From Hyposmocoma kahamanoa (taxonomy: Eukaryota > Arthropoda > Insecta > Lepidoptera > Cosmopterigidae), in assembly GCF_003589595.1 (NCBI RefSeq), contig NW_020653718.1, positions 3,046,730 through 3,110,729 of the forward strand: 64,000 nucleotides of DNA, given 5' to 3'. Both the position numbers and the translations under genes were made by a program. Positions within the stretch are counted from its first letter, which is position 1; each line of letters begins with the position of its first letter. This document shows positions 46,784 to 58,682 of the stretch, piece after piece. The notes below the pieces were generated by a model. The model saw nothing but the letters and a program-made list of their open reading frames with translations, was not told where the DNA came from and did not search any database.

Positions 46784-46872
46784 GACTGCCTCCGTGGCCG
46801 AACGGTGTGTGAGTGCAGGGCTATGTTCAGTGTGCGCTTGAGTGCGTGTGTGTGTGTGTGAGAGAGAGAGAT
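46784..46872 (+). repeat. SINE-A collapsed copy plus (GT)n/(GA)n
   Basis: The head GACTGCCTCCGTGGCCGAAC, then GGTGTG, is fused directly to the tail GCAGGGCTATGTTCAGTGTG; about 150 bp between is deleted. It continues into GT and GA dinucleotide runs. Confidence 0.7.
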
Positions 46873-46917
46873 CTCAATGTTAAAAAAAGATCATATTGTC
46901 TGGATCATATATTTATA

Positions 46918-47252
46918 TAGTGGGCGCTGAATGAGGAGATCCCGGGTTCACTTCTTGGTAGGACCAAATTGGGAAATAAACTTCTCTAAATTGAGATCTT
47001 AGGTTTTCGCGATTTTTACACATAGCAAATGCATAGCAGTCAGGCAGTCAACCGTGACCATGGAACCTGCAAAGGGCCCGAAACGTCGGTTTGTTTGAAA
47101 AAACAAATATACGCGATTTAAATCCGGTAAAATAGTTTCATTCTCTAAATTGGTTCTGGTTTGGGTGTTCGTGGGGAGTGCTCCATTGTGAATTCCGTTG
47201 CATTGATATTCATAGTACAAGGAATTCCCTAGTTTGAGTCCAGTCAATTCGT
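46918..47252 (+). repeat. SINE-B split by a Penelope-like piece
   Basis: GGCGCTGAATGAGGAGATCC, GGTTCACTTCTTGGTAGGAC on the left; TGGTTCTGGTTTGGGTGTTC, GAATTCCCTAGTTTGAGTCC on the right. The 11-bp TCTCTAAATTG is duplicated at 46983-46993 and 47142-47152. Confidence 0.8.
46994..47141 (+). mobile_element. Penelope-like terminal piece, 148 bp, with 11-bp TSD
   Basis: Begins AGATCTTAGGTTTTCGCG...CACATAGCAAATG, which is the inverted tail. It then jumps to GTCAACCGTGACCATGGAAC, CTGCAAAGGGCCCGAAACGT and ends GGTAAAATAGTTTCAT. Same polarity and same end points as the insert at 36373-37015, with the coding part missing. Confidence 0.72.
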
Positions 47253-47871
47253 GTAGATGTCTGATTGTCTGGCATCTACTATATTATCAGTTGACATTGT
47301 GTTAAAGTAATATTTCTTGTCTGTGTTAAAAATGTTATCTAACTGGACTGCAATGTGTAACGTATCGGTGCACTATGAAGCTAGAAACAGCAGATGAAAT
47401 CTATTAGATGGTGATTCCCGGTGTACGGTCAAACCAAATACGGTTTTTGTTACACCGTTAGCAGCATAGCTTGCCTTTTTTGTACCTATGTCTTAATAAA
47501 TATAAATAATATTAATAAACACAAAACTGTGTAAGAAAACAAAATAAAATACAATTATGTCCAAAAAAAGATTAAATTAGAATTTCTGCTTTTGAACTAA
47601 CATTACTACTTACATATATATACCTTGGCCCGTTAACGGCTACCTCACTATAAAAGATAAGGTCGCCACAATAAGATTTATTGCACACTCTCGGACACAG
47701 AGTAGTGATTTTTTTATGAAATCAAAAGGTGTTACTTTTTAAATGTCCGTACATCTCAATTTAGCACTTTTTAGTGCCGCACACGCTCTTTGCGTATGAA
47801 ATTTTGGAGATTATATTTTAAAAAGGACGTCTTGTTTCAATTGTATAAATAAAAATAATACAACGTAATAC

Positions 47872-47975
47872 GTGGCTCAGTTACGCGAGGGACAGCCCGC
47901 GTTAAGGCGACAAAATGTCGCTGGGTCAAGACCAGCCGGATCAAAGGAATTTTTCCTCAAGTTTGTTTTGATATT
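47872..47975 (+). repeat. SINE-D 3' part
   Basis: CGTGGCTCAGTTACGCGAGG, AAATGTCGCTGGGTCAAGAC, CGGATCAAAGGAATTTTTCC resemble the tRNA-like half of SINE-D. Confidence 0.5.
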
Positions 47976-48024
47976 TATCTTAAACAATAACAAAAGAATA
48001 CAATACAAAAAAGACAAAAGTAAT

Positions 48025-48118
48025 GAAACCATTTTCTCGGATCTAAGTCGCGTAAATTTGTTTTTCAAACAAACCAACGTTTCGGGCCCTTTACATGCCT
48101 CATAGGCACGGGTGACTG
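48025..48118 (-). mobile_element. Penelope-like terminal fragment
   Basis: Reverse of the family: GAAACCATTTTCTCGGATC, TAAGTCGCGTAAATTTG, CCAACGTTTCGGGCCCTTTA, CACGGGTGACTG. Confidence 0.65.
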
Positions 48119-48717
48119 TCATAATGTACAGTCAATGCCCTAAAATACCTAATACGTTTTGGTTCTGAGAGTCTTCTTACGCATTCAGCAACAAAAAATG
48201 TAAACGAATTCCAGTTTTGTAGTTGATATTTGTATTTATATACTTAATGACTTAAAGATCAAATCGGCTTGAAAAGTTCTTTAAACTTTCGTTCACTAAT
48301 GATACAATAAGGAAGTCATGGCAAAATATGTTTTTCGGATCACAGGTTACGTTTGTTTAACGCCTTTCTTCACACTGATCTGCTCAGAACCATATAGACG
48401 GTTGGTGCGTCATATATTTTAGGGTTTACAGAGACAGCTTTCATCGTTTATTATATTTAGGTACAATTGATATATTCCGTTTAGCAGTCTGGAGCAGCAA
48501 GTGATCAATGAAGACTACAGAAACAATTTATAGATTCAAGCGTTAATTTGCGGAAGTTCATAGCAATAAAAATGAAATTAAGTTACCCTGTTACACAGCG
48601 AACGCCAATTAAAAATAATCTTAACTGCATGAAAAAAAAATCAATACGAGCTCATCTATTTTGTTCAATTTAACTTTCATTGGCTTCGCGAAGTAGCAAG
48701 GTAAGCTTACTTCCATT

Positions 48718-49000
48718 TTCAACCGACTTCAAAAAAGGAAGAGGATATCTATTCGACTATATTTCTTTATGTGTTACCCGATTACTTCGGCATTTGTGAA
48801 CTGATTTTGATGAATCTTTTTTTGTTGGAAAAAGATACCTCTTTATTGATCCCATTTAAATTTAAAGAAAATATTCCGCCTCTAATCCGGTTTCGCGCAC
48901 TTACCGATAACCGATTTCAATAAAACTTAGCAAAAAGATGTATTTCCAATGGAAAAATGGATGTCCAAGAACTTTTGAGATTGGTTTTTTTTTTAAAGTC
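48718..49000 (+). repeat. LR4 interspersed repeat
   Basis: TTTTCAACCGACTTC, AAAAAAGGAAGAGGATATCT, GTTGGAAAAAGATACCTC, GTTTCGCGCACTTACCG, CCGATTTCAATAAAACTTAG. The GGTGGCAAACTAGGG module is deleted. Confidence 0.8.
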
Positions 49001-49052
49001 GTAATTATTATAACTATAGAAATCCATGACAATAATACGTTTAGTGCCTTCT

Positions 49053-49280
49053 TAACTTACTCCGCGACCGAACAACTACCATGCTGGTCTGCCACGCAAA
49101 GGTCCCGGGTTCGATTCTCGGGCCGCGAGAAATATTTGTATTGACTACATTTATTTTTCTCGCGAGTTTGGGTATATTTTGTGGGTGCCTTTGTGTTTGT
49201 CCATGATACCCGCGAACCAGGGTTTCCCTAGTGCGAGTTTGCCTAGTTCCCTAGGCTATGGGAATGTGCATTATTTTATT
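49053..49280 (+). repeat. SINE-A copy
   Basis: CTCCGCGACCGAACAACTAC, TCCCGGGTTCGATTCTCGGG (B box), TTTTTCTCGCGAGTTTGGG, GGGTTTCCCTAGTGCGAG. A short duplication of CCTAG precedes GGCTATGGG. Confidence 0.8.
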
Positions 49281-49459
49281 TATTTTTGAAGATTACAAAT
49301 ATCTATTTACAAGGAACAACCTATAGTGTTCCTTATTCTTTCTTCTCAGAGAAAATCTGCTTCACGAATGAACGGCACGGATTTATTAATTGATGATTTC
49401 CAATATAATTTGTTTACTTAAGAACCAAGTATATTTTTGGCAGCAAACTGCATTTTTTA

Positions 49460-49677
49460 AAAGCAGTAGAGCTCCTTGCAAAAGAGTTCTTCCAGAGACG
49501 TACTGGAAGAACAGGCAAGTTGTAATTTGCGCATTACTGCGTTCCGATTTTGAATTTATGAACTTATATCTCAGGGTGAAGGGCGCAGTGGCATTGCCCC
49601 TTTCAGATCTTTACGATTTAAAGTACGTGGCACTGCAACTGCTATGGACAGGCGTGTCGCTTACCACCATATCATTA
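49460..49677 (-). repeat. LR5 copy
   Basis: AGCAGTAGAGCTCCTTGCAA, GCGCATTACTGCGTTCCGAT, GGGCGCAGTGGCATTGCCCC, GTGGCACTGCAACTGCTATG, GGACAGGCGTGTCGCTTACC. Confidence 0.8.
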
Positions 49678-50696
49678 GCAAATTAGCAATACAATTTATT
49701 ACTATTATATCATTACTTATTTTATATTAGTGTGTCTGCAATTGCTGCATATTGTGGATAAATTATCGCAAATTTCTTTATTTTATTTTTTTAAAGTAAT
49801 CAAACTGCCATGAAGAACTATCGAAGTGTACAAAGACTATATTGAAATGAAACTTAGTAGTCAACATGGTAACAAATAAAAAAGACATATATTCAAAAGT
49901 ATTCCACAGATGTCGCTCGAGTTGTCAAAAGCGCAGACGCATGACATAAAGCAGCCAAAAATAAAGAAAACACAACTCGCCCATTTTCTCGGCAACGAAG
50001 TGTACATTTAAATTCTGTCTCATCTAAATACACATCTGCCTTGTTTACTAAGAAAAGATGTATAAATAAATGATTTGTACAAAAAGAGCAATACTCTGTT
50101 CGGCTGAACCAAAGGACATTGTAATTCAAATTGATTGGCATACAATAATAGTACCGAACGTAAGCCATTTAAAAATTGTCCGCATTAAAAAGGGAAAAGG
50201 ACTTTAAAAAAAGACTCTGAGAGGACAATACCAGCTTTGGACTTGAGAAGGATTTGTAGGCCCATTAGTCGTATACAGGTGAACATTCGCCTTCATACTT
50301 TAAACCTAAGAACTTTTATTTTAAAGTCGAAAATTAAGTTACAGGTTGTTGTATAATTAAATAAATCGAAAGTTGTGACCTGTACCTCAGTAGCTTCACT
50401 TCCTTTAATGATTTTATTTTAATTCATTATAGTTTCCAATTCTGTTCGCTATGAAGATGGTATTTTAAGAGTTTGGAAATAACTTTAGATAATTTTATGG
50501 GAGAATTAGCAATTAATTCAAGAAATAGTTAAACAATTTTTTATAGTTAAACTAATGGTATTCTTTAAATAAACGAAATTCGGATGATGGGAAATTTTCT
50601 TAAATTTTAAATTAAACACTCAGGTTATAAAAACAAATATCCATTCTGAATCAATGTGTCACTTTTATTTTCATCAATAGCGGTAATTGTTTCGTC

Positions 50697-50895
50697 ATTT
50701 GATTTTAGTAGCAGTAGAGCTTGTAGTAGAGCTTCTGCCACCAAGCAGTAATGTCAGCATTACTGTGTTCCGGGTGACGAGCGCAGTGGCAGTGCCCCTC
50801 ATATCTTTGCTCTGAGTGGCACTGCAACTGTTATGGACAGGCGTGTAGCTTACCATCAGACACACGACTTTCTCATCCGTCACTTAATATTATAA
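50697..50895 (-). repeat. LR5 copy, shortened
   Basis: GTAGAGCTTCTGCCACCAAG, CAGTAATGTCAGCATTACTG, GCGCAGTGGCAGTGCCCCTC, GGACAGGCGTGTAGCTTACC. The middle (CCCATGTGCC / TTAAGTCTCAGGG part) is deleted. Confidence 0.78.
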
Positions 50896-52858
50896 AAAAA
50901 TATATAATGGAAAAAAAATTGCGAAAAATCTAAGAAGTCCATACATAATACGCCATCTTTTTTATACATTCGCCGCATTCTTGATAAAAAAGCTGCTCAA
51001 AACATTCTCAACCACAAAGCAGAGTAAATTAATGAATTTAGATAATTTCTTACGTTTTAACTTTTTCGATAATAATATAAAGGATTTATAAATATTATTC
51101 CGTATAACCTAACCTTTAGCAAATATTATAACAAGCCACTTTAGCCCTTATTGCACAAAATATAAAGAACGCACACACGATTACACTTACACAATGAGAG
51201 AAAAAAGTAATGCTAATGTAAAAGGTCAGGCAGCTATGAACATGCGCGATCAATTAAATAAGTACATCGTGTGCAGTACAATCAATGATAATTTTGCTTT
51301 AAAAGTTACCATGCTAGGTATAGACAATGATGAAAATTAACTTTAGTTCTGTTTGTAACAGGGTTCACAATAAAATGTTCTAAGTACATACAAGTTTTTG
51401 TGTTTCTGAATCTCGTTTACACCGTACGATATTGAGAATAATTAAACGAAAAACCGAAATTGCTTTATATGAAATCAGGTACAAGGTATCATCAAGCATT
51501 GGCAGTAGAAAACTCGGACCGACTTTGGATGTCGCTTGTGCACTAAGTCAGAGAAAATACAAATATCGCTTGTAACACCTAGAGATACAATGATCCCTGT
51601 GATGAAGGGCACTATAACTTGTGCAAGTTCTAGTGACTTTTTAAGTACAGGACCCCGATTCAGAACTCTTCGATATTTTAACCGAATCTATCGTTGTCCA
51701 ACAGCGTTTATGGAGTTAGTCGGTGAAATAGATTGTAAGAAAAATTAAAATCGTTTTATAACATTTTTAAGACTTTAAAGGCCTAAAATATAGAAATGCA
51801 TTAGCCTTGTATTAAAATGAATTATGAGATTTCCATATTAATTCTTGCTTTGTAAACTGTTTGTGTTCTGTATAACGTTTTTAGCCTTTGCCGGTCGAGA
51901 AGTAATCGTAAGGGTGTGACGTCATTCCGGTTCGATTTCGAATACGACAGTTTGACGTTCGATTCTAGTGTTGTGAATAAAAATGAAAAGAAATCATATA
52001 TCTAATCGAATCGGTCGACTAGTGAGTTATCGTAAGATTCTGAATCGACCCCAGATCAGACCGTGGACAGGGTTGTCACAGACCGTTATCACTGACTTTC
52101 AGGTCGTGAAGAAAAATTTTGTTATCCTCAAGTGGAACAATACTAATATAGATATTTATGCACTTTATATTTTTTCACTGTACAAGTAAACCTAACAAAT
52201 AAAACACTTCTATTAGAAGCTAAGTTATAATATTGCTGTTAGAAATTGTCTGTTATGTAGTAGTTTTTTTCTGTAATACTAACATTCCTGTTTTATGTGG
52301 TAATTGTAATTTTTTGTGTGCAATAAAAATATTTAATTCATTTACTCCTTCAAGGTGAGCTGTACTGTGTTAGCTGTCAAAAACACATTCGAAGTCGATG
52401 ACTTTAAAAATTCAATATTATAAAGGCGCGTGTTCTACGAGACAAAAAGTTTGGACACCTCTGGTTTATAGGGTTAACCAGAAATAGATATTCCTATAAA
52501 CATTTTTTCACCCACAATTTTTTCTATGAAAAATTCCAAGAAACCGCTTTCCCAAGAGACGTATGCTTGAGAAACTTAAGACAGTTCCGGCTTGTCATGA
52601 AAAAGTTTAGTAAAAACTTGAAAGGTATATAACGTAATTAAGTTTCATTAAAGCGCGCTTCGCGATTACCTTCCTGGCTATAACCGACCGCGTCGACCGC
52701 AGCATATCATGTCACCTTTCCGCGAATATTGCCTTACTGTCTTGCACTTGTCTATAAGAATTTATTATATTTTTTCTTAATGACAATCGTGGCATCGCAG
52801 AAAGTGAAGAAAACAAAATTCGTTCATAAATACAAAAAAAGAGGACATAATAATAATT

Positions 52859-53074
52859 TACTGCCTCTGTGGCCGAACGGTTACCATACCGGACTGCCAC
52901 GCATAGGTCCCAGGTTCGATTCCCGGGCCGGGAGAAATAGTTGTATGGCCTACAATTATTTCTCTCGTGAGTTTGGGTGTAATTTGTGGTTGTCTATGTG
53001 TGTGTCCATGGCACCCGCGACACAAGGTGTCCCTAGTGTGGGGCTATGTTGAGTGTGTGCGTTATTTATAAAAA
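52859..53074 (+). repeat. SINE-A, full length, least decayed copy
   Basis: CTGCCTCTGTGGCCGAACGG, CCCAGGTTCGATTCCCGGGC (perfect B box), GTGAGTTTGGGTGTAATTTG, CACCCGCGACACAAGGTGTC, CTATGTTGAGTGTGTGCG, then an A-rich end. Confidence 0.88.
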
Positions 53075-53334
53075 AAAAATAGAAAATAAAACACCACAAT
53101 TTAAAAAAAAGATTCTAATACTAACACAATCAGACACTGAATAAATAAAAATAAATTTGACACATACAACATTTAGACATGAAAATAATCAAATTGAATA
53201 ATAATAACAATAATAGTAAATTTAAATTGCACAATACCAAATAATAAATAGTAAAAATACACAAACTAAAATTTAGAGCTATTTAGGGCTAGAGCGAATA
53301 GGCATTTTTTAAGCAACGGGCATTGGTATCTACA

Positions 53335-53480
53335 TCTACCGCCAAGCAGTAAGTGTGGTAAGAGTGCTAGTGAAATTACAGGTACATGGGACTTATTGTC
53401 AACTTAAGTCTCAGGGTGACGGGCGCAGTGTCAGTGTCAGCGATTTAAAGCTCAGAATGGCACTGCATCTGCTATGTACT
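53335..53480 (-). repeat. LR5 fragment
   Basis: CTACCGCCAAGCAGTAAGTG, TTACAGGTACATGGGACTTA, GACGGGCGCAGTGTCAGTG, GGCACTGCATCTGCTATG. Confidence 0.72.
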
Positions 53481-53917
53481 TACAATTTCACCCAATATGC
53501 ACTATTTACTATCACAACATTGCATAGATAACGAAATTGTGTGAATTAGTTTTTGCCATAAACATTTTAATGTCGCGTCCATTCGTGCCAAAGGGAACGA
53601 TATGAGGAAATAAACCAAAGCTTTATTTCATTCATAGATGTATACAGTTTGGTATGTAGGAGGTTTATTTTAATCGGGGCACTGACCTCGAAACTGGAAT
53701 AGTCTACAGACACCCCGCTGCTTCTTAGACTTAATGACATGCGAAAATTAAGTTATTTAAATAAATTATGTGCTTTGGGTATTATGAAATATGATATAAT
53801 GCAATTTTGTGTTTTTACGTTGTACGGAACTCTACTTCTTCTAAATTAATTCACTAATTACATACTACCATTCTTTTATGAATCTTTCAACGGATATTTA
53901 CAATTTTACCGCTTTTT

Positions 53918-54052
53918 ATGACACTTAGTGACAGGACGAACATGTTCTGCGCCTGGTGGTAAGCGACAACGACTTACGAAATAGGTAGTGGTAGTACTTC
54001 CCTGGACTCTTGATACCCAAACTCTTTCACAAGAAGCTCGAATGCTATTAAA
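53918..54052 (+). repeat. LR5 copy with large internal deletion
   Basis: The left end CTTAGTGACAGGACGAACAT, GCGCCTGGTGGTAAGCGACA is joined to the right end AAATAGGTAGTGGTAGTACT, TTCCCTGGACTC, CACAAGAAGCTCGAATGC. Confidence 0.7.
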
Positions 54053-54116
54053 AAAAACTTAACATATATCTTAGAGTAACAATAACAATTATAACGTGCC
54101 AGACAACCTCTTGCTT

Positions 54117-54736
54117 AATTGCCTTCGTGGGCAAACGGTTATCATGCTGGTCAGCCACGCAGAGGTCCCGGATTCGATTCCCGGATAGGAAATGATATTT
54201 GTGTGGCCTATATTTATGTCTCTCGCGAGTTTGGGTGCCATTTCACATATACATTTCATATATTATACAGTTTGTATAAAAATATTAGAATTTAAGTTTA
54301 TTTTATTGATATACTGTGTACCGTATCATAAGTATTTCTCATGTGTATGTAGTTGTATGTACACTACCTAGTCGGTTTTCTTATCTGTTTATTTATTTAT
54401 TGTTGAGTTCTGTATTGTTGTCAGTGGGTCTCTCGCCCCGGACTTGCTGAAAATCAGCGCCACGAAACGGTTTAAAAAAACCCTTTGTGGCTAAAGCTGA
54501 GCAAGTCCCGATTCGCCAGCCGCGACACGCATAGTGGTGAATTAGGTACTGCATTAGCAATTGTTTTACTTTAAATTTATTTTTTAATTGTTATTATTAT
54601 TATTGGTCCTCTGTTGTTTTGTTTTCTTTCTTTCTTTCTTTCTTTCTTTCATTTGTGGTTGTCTATGCGTGTGTCCATGGCACCCGCGACACAGGGTTTC
54701 CCTAGGCTATGAATGTGTGCGTTATTATTATTAACC
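54117..54736 (+). repeat. SINE-A split by a LINE 3' end
   Basis: The left half 54117-54243 has CTTCGTGGGCAAACGGTTAT, CCGGATTCGATTCCCGGATA, CGCGAGTTTGGGTGCCATTT. The right half 54650-54733 has CATTTGTGGTTGTCTATGCG, CACCCGCGACACAGGGTTTC. CATTT is repeated at both junctions. Confidence 0.78.
54244..54649 (+). mobile_element. LINE 3' UTR insertion ending in (CTTT)n
   Basis: 406 bp with TCTCTCGCCCCGGACTTGCT, GAAAATCAGCGCCACGAAAC, GGCTAAAGCTGAGCAAGTCC and a terminal CTTT array (about 54624-54649), flanked by a 5-bp CATTT duplication. A 5'-truncated LINE tail is the simplest reading; no coding part remains. Confidence 0.6.
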
Positions 54737-54925
54737 ACGCCTGGTTTCAAACTAGGGAATTTCCTGTACTATGAGTAACGAAATTCACTCCGGGACACTT
54801 CCCGGAACAACCGGATCAGAATCAATTGACAAAAGTTCATTTTCCAATTTGCTCCTACCGGGAATCGAACCCAGGATCTCCTCGTCCAGTGCCCACAGTA
54901 TAAATCGTTGGGCCACCGAGGTCGT
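54732..54925 (-). repeat. SINE-B, full-length copy
   Basis: CCTGGTTTCAAACTAGGGAA, CGGGACACTTCCCGGAACAA, CTCCTACCGGGAATCGAACC (B box reversed), CGTTGGGCCACCGAGGTCGT (A-box end). The clearest SINE-B copy in the window. Confidence 0.82.
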
Positions 54926-55022
54926 AAAAACCAAAATAACGATCTGCAACAAGCACACAGAAAAAAAATCATACGGTCCGTTGGTTCGTTACGTGGCTCT
55001 GTTGTCATAGCGTCTGCCAACA
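54926..55022 (+). repeat. SINE-D 5' half
   Basis: CAACAAGCACACAGAAAAAA, ATACGGTCCGTTGGTTCG, TACGTGGCTCTGTTGTCATA, GCGTCTGCC. It abuts the SINE-B copy directly. Confidence 0.55.
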
Positions 55023-55910
55023 AACAAAACTAAGAACTAATCCTAACATGCTGATGTAATTTTTTAATTATACCAATATGTCTCAAACCCTTCTTTATTT
55101 CCCACAATCGGGTAACAAGTAGTCAGCAACAGGTAGCTAACTAACAGTAAAAAAAATCATGGAAAACTTTTTGAAATCTATAACTTAATTCATACATAGC
55201 CTCTAGCAACATTTATTCTAATAATCAATTACAATACAGGATGTACAAAAAAGCGAACAGCAATTTGGTGGTGACCCCTAAATCAATTTGAAGATGGTAC
55301 TTGGATAATAATATGCTTTCATCTCACCGTGTCCGCTACCACCCATAATTCGCGCCATGACCGTTAGTCATCTGACTTAGGAAAAACCGCAGCTTTTTAA
55401 CAGATGATGTAAAGAAATCGTGTCGTTGGTTTGTCAAAGAAAGATATTAATGAAATTATTATAGACAAAAAGGATTACCTGTTTATTCATAAGAAGCAAT
55501 TTATTAATAATGTATATAACAATGTCTGCACTTGTTTGATATAGAATAATTTTAAAGTGTGAATTTATAGGCGCACAATTTTTCTATTTCACATAATATA
55601 TACATGTAAAGTCTTCGTTGCTTTCTATTAAGAAGAAGACAAATATAAATGGTGCAAACATCACTCAGAATTAAACAAGCACTTGAACATCTATGATGCT
55701 TAGTTTGATTTTGGAAAGTGTGTTTAAAGCATACTATGTACTATATACGTAGGTGTACAGCTGTGTACGCAAATTTTCCTTTTTGTATGTCACTTTTTAT
55801 TGAAATAACTATTGTCATTACCACTAAGCTACCATTACGTTACTGAGAATACCGTAAAACATTAAAAAATGTTGTCTGTCTAGAAAAGTTTATATATTTT
55901 CTTTTATGAT
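55023..55910. other. Intronic DNA, nothing recognised
   Basis: AT-rich sequence between repeat clusters. No coding frame, known repeat or structured RNA was seen. Confidence 0.6.
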
Positions 55911-55914
55911 ACTC

Positions 55915-56015
55915 AGCGGCGGAACGAACAAGTTATAAGGTAAAGGTAAGCAACACGCGAGTCCATAATAGTTTCAGTGCCACTCAGAGGGGCACTACCA
56001 CTGCGCCCGTCTCTT
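55915..56015 (+). repeat. LR5 fragment
   Basis: GATACTCAGCGGCGGAACGA, ACAAGTTATAAGG, TTTCAGTGCCACTCAGAGGG, GCACTACCACTGCGCCCGTC. The TTTAAATCGCAAAGATCTG module is missing. Confidence 0.68.
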
Positions 56016-56434
56016 TTAGAAATGAATTGTAAAAGAAATATTAATATTAGCATTATTACAAAATGTTTCTACCAAGAAACATTACTTGACAAACTGCACA
56101 CACGTTTATTTTAATGCTAAGTGCACGTCTTTACCAGCGTTCTACAATTTCATACCCTAATAATTTAGTACAATAATACCAGTTTTTGATAGTGGTTCTG
56201 TGAGAGCGGTAAGTTTTACGAACGTGAACACGTTGCCTAACTATTAAATTGATATTTAGTGCGACCTTTGCTTCCATGTCAAAAGAATGATTTTTAAAAT
56301 ATGCTCGAATCCCACGCAAGGTGTACAGCGTTCAAACCCAGAAAAGTCACTTTATGACTATAACATAGTGGCGCTAGAGTTGGATTCTCATATCTACATT
56401 GCAGCTGTTAAAAGAAGAAATTAGATTAATTTTT

Positions 56435-56640
56435 TTCGAGTTTTAAATCGCAAAGATCTGAAGGGCATTGCCACTGCGCCCGTCACCCTAAGACATAACT
56501 TGACAGGATCCATATGCCCGTAATTTCACCATCAGCCTTACCTTTCACAATCGGAACACAGTAATGCTTGGCGGCAGAAATAGGTAAGGTTGAGTACTTC
56601 CCTGGACTAACTCTTTCACAAGGAGCTCTACTGCTACTAA
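56435..56640 (+). repeat. LR5 fragment (right two thirds)
   Basis: GTTTTAAATCGCAAAGATCT, GCATTGCCACTGCGCCCGTC, CGGAACACAGTAATGCTTGG, TTCCCTGGACTAACTCTTTC, CAAGGAGCTCTACTGCTACT. Confidence 0.78.
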
Positions 56641-57777
56641 ACTCCACAACAAGGCGAAGTTCAAATGACTCTGATCAGTATTTATATTTCGGTACATTTT
56701 TCATCAAAGACAGAGTGTGAACTGTCTTTTAAGTCAGTATGCTGAGGAAAATATTTAAAAAAAACGACCAAAAAAAAAGAAAATATTAATCGCTTCTTTC
56801 GGAATTTGTTTTTGGAATACGTAATATATTTTAATACGTATAATATAATATAATTATATAATATTATTTTAATATAACACATTTTAATACGTAACGAATG
56901 GACGAAACTTACGATAAATTGAAAACCTTCTATACTAAACAGTATACTCACACCTCGTCGGAGATCAATTTAATGAGCCCACACGGTGACAGTTTTTTGG
57001 AGTAAAAAAAAGTAAAAAGAAAAATAAAAATTATTTACGTAAGATTACCGTGATGGATTCTGTATATACAACTTTTCAATTTATTTTTTTTAATTTGTTA
57101 GTCTACCTACAGACCGTCCCGATTGCGGTATCAGATCAACTTTAATCAACATTACTATACTATTGTAATATCGCAGCTTTCAATAGTGTAACAAATTTCA
57201 AATCGATTGGACAATGTACGTTTACAATCACACATTTCAGTTTCGCTTAATTTGCGTCCTACTTTACACATAACGATATGTCCTACTACGGCAACTTAAT
57301 TGTTTTTAACAATTTTCACACATTAAACAGCATTATTTTATTTACTAATATTATGCTCAAGGGGAGCATTTTGTGAAAAAAATCGAAAAAACAAAACAAT
57401 AAAATTGTATAAAAAAAAAACAAAAAACTAATTTCATGATAAAAATAAAGAAACAAAAAACAAAATAGTGTTTATTAGAGGTATCGATAAGTATGCAATT
57501 TAATATAGTGTTTAACGAACATTCAATCGATGTGGACATTTATAACAACATTTATAATGTAACAACAACGTTAGAAATACACAACCTCATCTAGTTGTAC
57601 CGTACCAATAAACTCTACATTTAAAGGCGTCAATACTATAGCGTAGTATTGGCTCCTACAGACAAGTGGAAATATAATAAATATGCATTTTATTGCTGCC
57701 CCTGTCCTGGATAAAGAGCCCGATGATTTTAAAACAACTATACGGATGTTCGTCATATATAACTCTGTTTTTATAAA

Positions 57778-58250
57778 CCAAGTGACGGGACGAACAAGTC
57801 GCGCCTGGTGTTAAGCGATACGCCTGTCCGGAACAGTTGCAGTGTCACTTAGACTTTAAATCGCAAAGATCTGAGGGGCACTGCCACTGCACCTGTCGCC
57901 CTAAGACATAAGTTAACAAGTCCCATGTGCCTGTAATTTCACCATTTCACATTACTGTTTGGCAGAAATAGGTAAGGTGGCAGTTGTTGATTGTTAGATG
58001 TAGAAATGAAATTATAATGTGTGTATGTATGTTTAATGTAAAAATGATGTATTATTAATTGATTGATTATTCCTTGTACATGTCCGATGACAGTGGTATA
58101 ATTAAATTGAATTTATGTAAAATTTTGTATGAAACAAAACTGTATGTAATAGTATGTTCCATTTTTCGCATCATGTTTGTTTTAAGCAAATAAAATTTCA
58201 ATTCATTTCAGTACGTTCCTAGACGATTTTTTTCACAAGAAGCTCTTAGT
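57778..58250 (+). repeat. LR5 copy split by a LINE tail
   Basis: The left part 57778-57984 runs from CCAAGTGACGGGACGAACAA to AAATAGGTAAGGTGGCAGT; the right part from 58209 resumes CAGTACGTTCCTAGACGA and CACAAGAAGCTC. CAGT is present at both junctions. Confidence 0.75.
57985..58208 (+). mobile_element. LINE-type 3' tail insertion
   Basis: 224 bp of AT-rich DNA ending GCAAATAAAATTTCAATTCA, i.e. a polyadenylation signal plus a short ATTTC-type tail. No coding capacity. The 4-bp CAGT at both junctions may be a target-site duplication. Confidence 0.45.
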
Positions 58251-58682
58251 AATACAGTACTAGTCTTTGACATAGTAGTAACTGTCTAATATATTAAATT
58301 TATATATATATTTTTAATGGTGGATGAAAAGAACGCACCAAAACCGTTAGGGACACCGTGTGGCTCCAGGACGCATGACGAGCTAACGGCTTATTTGCCG
58401 TAACTCCACCTGGGGGAACCTCATCATCCCCATTCCGATACCTCCAATAAACGCTACTTACAACTTAATCTTTTGGTCATTTTCAGTTTTTAATGTAAGC
58501 CGTCTTATTTCATTTTCTAATATGTTTTGTGAAGAAAAATAAAGAAACAAAAAACACAATTCGAAAAAAAACAAAACAAAAACGAATTTTGTGAAAAAAA
58601 TACACAAACAAAAAACAAATTAACGTAGTATTAATTGGAGGTATCGATTTACACGTGCCACTCCTGGGTGCGGGTCTCCTCT

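Noticed and set aside
46841..46872. CRISPR-like or satellite array
   Set aside because: Only simple GT/GA dinucleotide runs; no spaced repeats of constant length occur anywhere in the window.
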